Origin: Massilia sp. BJB1822 | Lineage (GTDB): Bacteria; Pseudomonadota; Gammaproteobacteria; Burkholderiales; Burkholderiaceae_D | Length of the DNA stretch: 64,000 bases | Reading direction: 5' to 3' | Assembly: GCF_013369485.1 (NCBI RefSeq) | Contig: NZ_JABWEB010000001.1 | Span: 372,001-436,000, forward strand | In this document: positions 59,604 through 64,000 of the stretch, in pieces | How positions within the stretch are numbered: position 1 is the stretch's first letter | How the letters are laid out: each line of letters opens with the position of its first letter | Notes under the pieces: model-generated | The model's input: only the letters and a program-made list of their open reading frames with translations | Database searches by the model: none | Told to the model about the DNA's origin: nothing | Program-made: the position numbers and the translations under genes

Positions 59604-60668
59604 TTACAGGCTGCGCTTTTCGCGTCCGCGCGCGCGGCCCGCTTTATTGATGACTTTCCACTTGGCCCGCGCAGCGATTCTTTCCAACGGGGTTTGCTGG
59701 CTGCGCTGCACATCGCGCAGTAGCTTGTGGTAATTCAATAAGCGGTCGGGGTCGATTTGGCCGCGAACCGCACAGCCGGGTTCCGTTTCATGTTGGCAAT
59801 CGTGGAATTGGCATTGGGCGGCCAGGCTTTCGATATCGTCGAAAGTCGCGGCTAATGTTTCTTCATCCGCATCGGGACGCCAGGTGCGCAATCCCGGTGT
59901 ATCGATAATGCAGCCGCCATCCGGACAGATATGCAATGAGCGTGCCGTGGTCGTATGCCGTCCGCGGCCATCGCCTTTGCGATTGCCGCCGGTTTCCTGC
60001 TGCGCCGAAGTCAGGGTATTGGTCAGCGTGGATTTACCGGTGCCGGATGCGCCCAATAAACAAACCGTTTGCCCATTTTCCAGCCAGGGTTTTAATTCGG
60101 CATAGGCGCTATTGCTGTGGCCATTCACCGCAATAATCGGAATATATACCGGCAAGCGCCGGCGCAATTCATCGACGCGATTATCCACATCGACGCCGAT
60201 ATCGGCTTTGCTGAGTACCACGACCGGTGCCACGCCGGCCGCCTGGACTAATGCGATATAACGCTCCACGCGGCGCGGATTGAAATCGTGGTCCAGGCCC
60301 ATGACCAATAAGGCGGTGTCGATATTGCTGGCCAGCGCCTGGCGGCGGCCATCATTGGCGCGACGCGCGATATGGGTGAAGGGGGATAAGCGCTGGCTTA
60401 TCCACAGCTCGCCGTGGGCATGGCTTTCCACCACCACCCAGTCGCCCACGGCCAGGCTGCTGCCCTGTTCCTGCAGGGTGCTGAGCAGGCGGGGCAGGGC
60501 GCGCGCGCTGTGTTCGGTCTGGCCGTCATGCACGGTTTGCCAGTCGCGCTGGACTTCGGTCAGGCGCATCAATTGGGCGCCGGGGGCGGCCTCGGCCGTG
60601 GAGAGCTGGGCGAGGATAGAGTTGTTCAGGCCGATATGGCGCAGTACTGCGAAATCGAATTCGATCAT
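59604..60668 (-). CDS. rsgA: Ribosome small-subunit-dependent GTPase A
   Basis: A 354-residue circularly permuted GTPase that checks late 30S assembly. The order of motifs is G4 (VVLSKADIG), G1 (LLGASGTGKSTLTNTL), G3 (DTPG), with a C-terminal zinc site (CQFHDCQHETEPGC). The N-terminal OB fold precedes. Length is standard. The C-terminal basic tail (RARGREKRSL) is typical. Confidence 0.96.
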   Translation of the reverse strand: MIEFDFAVLRHIGLNNSILAQLSTAEAAPGAQLMRLTEVQRDWQTVHDGQTEHSARALPRLLSTLQEQGSSLAVGDWVVVESHAHGELWISQRLSPFTHIARRANDGRRQALASNIDTALLVMGLDHDFNPRRVERYIALVQAAGVAPVVVLSKADIGVDVDNRVDELRRRLPVYIPIIAVNGHSNSAYAELKPWLENGQTVCLLGASGTGKSTLTNTLTSAQQETGGNRKGDGRGRHTTTARSLHICPDGGCIIDTPGLRTWRPDADEETLAATFDDIESLAAQCQFHDCQHETEPGCAVRGQIDPDRLLNYHKLLRDVQRSQQTPLERIAARAKWKVINKAGRARGREKRSL

Positions 60669-60834
60669 GATTGAGGGGTGTTCCCGGATTCAGTTCGCTC
60701 GCGGCGCGCGCGAGCACAGCCAGCCGCGCAAAGGCGGAGGCACGAAAAGCAAAAGGGGAAGGTCGGCGCGCGATCAGGCGCGGCTCGTTACCGGCTCAAA
60801 CAGATGGAGTTGCGAGCTTGCGAAACGCGGGGGA

Positions 60835-60873
60835 TCAGGCTGCCGACAGGAGGGCAATGTCCAATGTACGCAT
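60835..60873 (-). other. 12-codon open frame with a ribosome-binding site downstream of speD
   Basis: ATG at 60873 (MRTLDIALLSAA, stop at 60835) is preceded by AGGAGA at a normal distance. It lies 60 bases after the speD stop codon. It may be the start of a decayed fifth gene of the operon or a true small peptide; the sequence after the stop shows no further open homologous frame. Confidence 0.3.
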
Positions 60874-60932
60874 TTTGTAGTCTCCTGTGGTGGTGGATGG
60901 AGGCGCCAGTGTGGCACCGCCTTGCCAGGAAG

Positions 60933-61331
60933 TCAACCGGCACGCGCCAGCAGCTTGGGCGGTGCGCGGCGCACTGTGTGCAGTTCGCAATGGGCCGGCT
61001 GCAGGGCGGCGCGCAGCAGGTCGAGCGCCAGTTGGGGCTGGGCCGCGCCGCACATGAAGATGTCGGCGGCGGCAAAGCCGTCCTCCGGCCAGGTGTGGAT
61101 AGAGATATGCGATTCGGCCAGCAGCACCACGCCGGTCACGCCCTGACCCGGACCGAAGCCATGGAAATGGCTGTGCAGCACGCAGGCGCCGGCCGCTTCG
61201 GCGGCGGTGCGCAGCAGCTTTTCGATGGTCACGCAGTCGCCCAGGCGCTGCGCGGCGATGCCCGACATATCGGCCAGCAAATGCGTGCCGCTGGGCAGAT
61301 GGCGGTCGTCAGTGCGTGAGTATGCGCTCAC
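60933..61331 (-). CDS. speD: S-adenosylmethionine decarboxylase proenzyme (SpeH/SpeD type)
   Basis: The 132-residue bacterial-type enzyme forms decarboxylated SAM for spermidine-like polyamines. The self-cleavage site is ESHISIHTWPE (Glu73-Ser74), where Ser becomes the pyruvoyl cofactor; the catalytic Cys is in FMCG. It starts with GTG, overlapping the stop of the small Gly-rich gene (GTGA). It is in an operon with DUF4178 and SPFH proteins and not with spermidine synthase, which is not in the window. Confidence 0.93.
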   Translation of the reverse strand: MSAYSRTDDRHLPSGTHLLADMSGIAAQRLGDCVTIEKLLRTAAEAAGACVLHSHFHGFGPGQGVTGVVLLAESHISIHTWPEDGFAAADIFMCGAAQPQLALDLLRAALQPAHCELHTVRRAPPKLLARAG

Positions 61332-61492
61332 TTGTGGCCTCCTCCGCCACCGCCGCCCCAGCTGCCGCCACCGGTGCGCGAGGACCAGTTGCTGCCGCCG
61401 TGCGTGCTTTCATCGCCAGAGAACATGCGTATCCAGCTTGCCGACATGCTGAAGATGGTCACGACCATCGCATACACCAGGAATTTACCCAT
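61328..61492 (-). CDS. Small membrane protein with Gly-rich C-terminus
   Basis: A 54-residue protein: one membrane helix (MGKFLVYAMVVTIFSMSA), then a Ser/Gly tail ending WGGGGGGGHK. The ATG at 61492 follows the DUF4178 stop by one base; an upstream in-frame ATG at 61510 would overlap that gene. Similar short proteins occur in SPFH-DUF4178-SpeD operons. Function is unknown. Confidence 0.75.
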   Translation of the reverse strand: MGKFLVYAMVVTIFSMSASWIRMFSGDESTHGGSNWSSRTGGGSWGGGGGGGHK

Positions 61493-61493
61493 C

Positions 61494-62960
61494 TTACTTA
61501 TCCATCGCATCCAGAATTTTGGCGGGAATATAGATCGCCAGCGCGGCGATCACGCTGTACATGAAGGTGCTGGTGAAAGACGCCAGCAGCGGTATCGCGT
61601 TAATCGCCAGCAGCATCATGATCATGCCCTTGGCCACCGAGGTATAGCGCTTGCCCGCCGCCGAGTCGAGCAGCGGCGCGCCCGGTTCCGGGCCGCGATA
61701 CGCTGCGCCAAACCAGGCCTTCACCTGGTCGCGCGACATCGGCGTGGCGCGCGACCAGCTCAATTCCTCGCCAGTCAGCTCGGCCGCCAGCTGCACCACG
61801 CCCTGTTTGAATTCGTAGACCTTGGCTTCGTCGCCCACGCTGACGCGCCAGTTGAAGGCGCCCGCCGCGAACGTGACCTTGGCGCTGTAGTCGTACAGTT
61901 TGGCGTAGTTGATTTTTTCGAAGGTGCAGAGCAGGGCGGCCGGGCCGGGCCACGTCGGCCACTTGTCCATCACGTTCGAACGGAACCAGCCCTCGTCCGT
62001 CTCCACCAGCCAGGTAAAGCCCTTGCGGCCGCTGTACAGCAGATACTCGGTCCAGCTGCTGCCCTCATCGTCCTGGCGGCGCAGGATGCCGAGCACCGTG
62101 TACTCCTGGTTTCCCAGCTTGCCGCTGGCGCCCAGTTCCAGCGAAGTAGGCACTTGCTCCAGCTTTGCCCCGGCGGCCAATATCTGCGCCTGCGGGCTGG
62201 CCGCATCGATGCTCGTCTGGCAGGACTGGCAGACCAGGCTCGCGGTCAAGCCGGGCAGGTATTTGATGGCGCTGCCGCAGGAAGGGCAGTTCAGCGCATC
62301 GAGCTTGCCCCGGTAGCGGCCCGCGGTGCGGCGGATTTGCTCGTCGTCGCGCAGCAGCTGCATCTGCATGCTGCCCAAGGTGACGGCGATGCCGTGATAC
62401 AGCTGCGGCTGCGGGCCATCCGAATAATCGAGCGTGACAAAGCTTTCGCCCAGGCGCAGGTCGGCCACGCGCGCTTGCCAGCCATCGCCCACCTTGAAAG
62501 GCAGCTCGCCCTGGCCGCCGCTGCATTCGGCGCTGCGGATATCGGCTGCCGTATATGTTTCCTTGCCGATGACGTACTGCTTGCCTGGCGCCAGCTGCTC
62601 GAACGCGGGCAGTTGGCCTTCCGGCTTGCGCAGTGTGGTCACGGTGTACTGGCCGGAGGCGTCGCCCAGCCAGCCGTTGCTGCCATCGGCGAATTGCAGA
62701 TACCACTCGTTCCACATGCCGGCCGCATAGCGCAGCTGGATGCGGCCGATCACGGTGAAGGCGCGGCCACCCAGCACGCCGCTGGCGTTCAGGCAGAGCG
62801 GCGAATAATCCTCCAGCACGGAGCCGATCTTGCCCAGGTTCTGGACCGCGTCGGCATCCTTGAGCACACGGGTATTGCAGTACTCGCACACGGCCATGAC
62901 CGAGGCGTGCGAGCGGAAGCTGACTTCGGCGCCGCAGCTGGGGCAGGAAACTACTTGCAT
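61494..62960 (-). CDS. DUF4178 domain protein with zinc ribbons
   Basis: A 488-residue protein with two zinc-ribbon motifs (CPSCGAEVSFRSHASVMAVCEYC at residues 6-28, quoted in part as CPSCGAEV...CEYC; and CPSCGSAIKYL...CQSC near 226-248), each followed by a DUF4178 domain. Two hydrophobic segments near the C-terminus (about 440-480) anchor it in the membrane. DUF4178 proteins are associated with SpeD, DUF350 and SPFH proteins in polyamine-related operons; the biochemical role is not known. Confidence 0.87.
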   Translation of the reverse strand: MQVVSCPSCGAEVSFRSHASVMAVCEYCNTRVLKDADAVQNLGKIGSVLEDYSPLCLNASGVLGGRAFTVIGRIQLRYAAGMWNEWYLQFADGSNGWLGDASGQYTVTTLRKPEGQLPAFEQLAPGKQYVIGKETYTAADIRSAECSGGQGELPFKVGDGWQARVADLRLGESFVTLDYSDGPQPQLYHGIAVTLGSMQMQLLRDDEQIRRTAGRYRGKLDALNCPSCGSAIKYLPGLTASLVCQSCQTSIDAASPQAQILAAGAKLEQVPTSLELGASGKLGNQEYTVLGILRRQDDEGSSWTEYLLYSGRKGFTWLVETDEGWFRSNVMDKWPTWPGPAALLCTFEKINYAKLYDYSAKVTFAAGAFNWRVSVGDEAKVYEFKQGVVQLAAELTGEELSWSRATPMSRDQVKAWFGAAYRGPEPGAPLLDSAAGKRYTSVAKGMIMMLLAINAIPLLASFTSTFMYSVIAALAIYIPAKILDAMDK

Positions 62961-62969
62961 CAGGCGCGC

Positions 62970-64000
62970 TTAACCAATCAGTTTTTTCAGCAGCTCGGCC
63001 TTGGTGCTGTCGTAGTCGACCGCCGAGATCAGGCCTTTGTCGAGCAGGGCTTTCAGCTTGCCCAGACGGGCTTCGATGGAGTCGTCCGCCACTGCGGGCG
63101 CTGCCGCGGCCGGCGTGCCCACCTGGGCCATGCTGGCGCCCACCGCCTGGCCCATGGCCTGGCCGATGGTCACGCCCGCGCCCAGGCCGGCGCCGATGCC
63201 GGCGATGCCGCCTTCGTTCTGCGCCGCTAGCGGAATAGCGCTGGCCACCTGGTATTTGGTGAAGCCGCCCAGCTTATCGGCCGAGAGGCCGCCCTTCATG
63301 CCGGCCGAGATGCGCTCGTCCAGTGCCGCCTGCAGCTCTTCCGGCAGGCTGACGCTGGCCACATTGAATTCATCCAGGCCGATGCCGTAACGGGCGAAGG
63401 CGTCGGCCAGGTCGCCTTTGACTTCCTGCGCCATCAAGGCCTGGTTGGCCGCCATGTCGAGGAAGGCGATATTCGAGCCGCCCAGCGAACTGGCCATGGT
63501 CGCCATCAGGATGCCGCGCAGCTGGTCTTCCACTTCATCGCGGGTATAGGCTTCGCGCGTGCCGCTCACTTCCGTGAAAAACTTGCGCGCATCCGTCACG
63601 CGGTAGGAATACATGCCGAAGGCTCGCACGCGGATCATGTCGAAATCCTTGTCGCGGATGGTGATCGGCTGCTGCGTGCCCCATTTGCGGCCGGTCTGCA
63701 CGCGGGTGCTGAAGAAGTACACGTCCGATTTGAAGGGGGAGTCGAACAGCTTGTCCCAGTTTTTCAAATTGGTCAGTACGGGCAAGGTCTGGGTGCTCAG
63801 CTTGTGGGTGCCGGGGCCGAAGACGTCGGCGATCTGGCCTTCGTTGACGAAGACCGCCACCTGCGATTCCCGCACCACCAGCACGCCGCCGTTCTGGATT
63901 TCCGCGTCCTGCATGGGATAGCGCCAGGCCAATACGCCTTCCGTGTCCTCGTTCCATTGCAGGACGTCGATAAACTGCTTCTTGATAAAGCTGCCGATAC
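62970..64000 (-). CDS. SPFH domain / virion core-like protein with SHOCT tail, 5' end off the window
   Basis: The frame runs past the right edge (GSFIKKQFIDVLQWNEDTEG are the first visible residues) and encodes at least 343 residues. The SPFH domain (YdjI-type; VFVNEGQIADVFGPGTHKL, then KWGTQQPITIRDKDFDMI) covers most of it; a Gly/Ala-rich linker follows (GIAGIGAGLGAGVTIGQAMG) and the end is a SHOCT motif (LGKLKALLDKGLISAVDYD). SPFH proteins scaffold membrane microdomains. It is the first visible gene of the operon with DUF4178 and SpeD. Confidence 0.9.
   Translation of the reverse strand, partial: IGSFIKKQFIDVLQWNEDTEGVLAWRYPMQDAEIQNGGVLVVRESQVAVFVNEGQIADVFGPGTHKLSTQTLPVLTNLKNWDKLFDSPFKSDVYFFSTRVQTGRKWGTQQPITIRDKDFDMIRVRAFGMYSYRVTDARKFFTEVSGTREAYTRDEVEDQLRGILMATMASSLGGSNIAFLDMAANQALMAQEVKGDLADAFARYGIGLDEFNVASVSLPEELQAALDERISAGMKGGLSADKLGGFTKYQVASAIPLAAQNEGGIAGIGAGLGAGVTIGQAMGQAVGASMAQVGTPAAAAPAVADDSIEARLGKLKALLDKGLISAVDYDSTKAELLKKLIG

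Noticed and set aside
60669..60760. A frame upstream of rsgA reading LARAASELNPGTPLN
   Set aside because: It overlaps the rsgA start region, lacks a start and supporting homology, and may be a chance frame or a gene tail too short to call.

Overview
The window reads as chromosomal DNA of a GC-rich betaproteobacterium of the Oxalobacteraceae (Massilia, Duganella or Janthinobacterium type). The support is the mnmG-rsmG-parA-parB-atpIBEFHAGDC gene order with parS sites, a PutA that lacks the ribbon-helix-helix domain and sits beside an Lrp-type regulator, a 3-hydroxybutyrate oligomer hydrolase, and protein sequences typical of that family. The family assignment is an inference; no rRNA or tRNA gene is present to anchor it.

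Layout. 1-4600: accessory genes (a partial ketoacyl synthase divergent from an AraC regulator, a GNAT enzyme, an ArsR-rhodanese regulator divergent from an MFS transporter). 4592-6110: a graveyard just downstream of glmS, with an MFS gene cut by an IS21-family remnant, the 3' end of a ComEC-like metallo-hydrolase, two sets of short tandem repeats and little else; this is the attTn7 side of glmS. 6117-8563: glmS and a divergent Lrp regulator sharing a region with three Lrp-like palindromes. 8708-15139: a siderophore uptake operon (FecI-type sigma factor, FecR, TonB receptor, DUF3649, PepSY and DUF3325 membrane proteins) behind a Fur box. 15224-19925: a MacA-MacB-NodT tripartite efflux operon whose outer-membrane gene carries in-frame palindromic repeats. 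20361-26330: glmU, a DUF6279 lipoprotein, rsmD, coaD, a ferredoxin, a chalcone-isomerase-like protein and a LysR regulator. 26419-30737: PutR-like regulator and putA. 30816-34870: a nucleosidase and a large GGDEF/EAL protein. 35270-42859: nitronate monooxygenase, GMC oxidoreductase and a branched-chain-amino-acid-type ABC transporter. 42969-45909: 3HB-oligomer hydrolase and a TauE/SafE permease. 45911-57648: parS, mnmG, rsmG, parAB and the complete F1Fo ATP synthase operon. 57718-60668: a PIN-domain toxin-like pair, a lipoprotein and rsgA. 60933-64000: an SPFH, DUF4178, small Gly-rich, SpeD operon entering from the right edge.

The most unusual content lies between the genes. Two intergenic stretches (8565-8753 and 20024-20304) are built of degenerate 11-12 bp units resembling the DnaA box TTATNCACA, all in one orientation. 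A second type of box-bearing repeat of 169 bp occurs twice (31649-31817 and 35045-35213), flanking the GGDEF/EAL gene with motifs at identical spacing. A family of palindromes with shared outer arms (TGTCCACC...GGTGGACA) and different cores is found both between genes and, in three copies, inside the reading frame of the NodT-type protein. A nine-fold 9-bp tandem repeat separates rsmG from parA. Position beside parS and parAB suggests, but does not prove, that the window lies near the replication origin.
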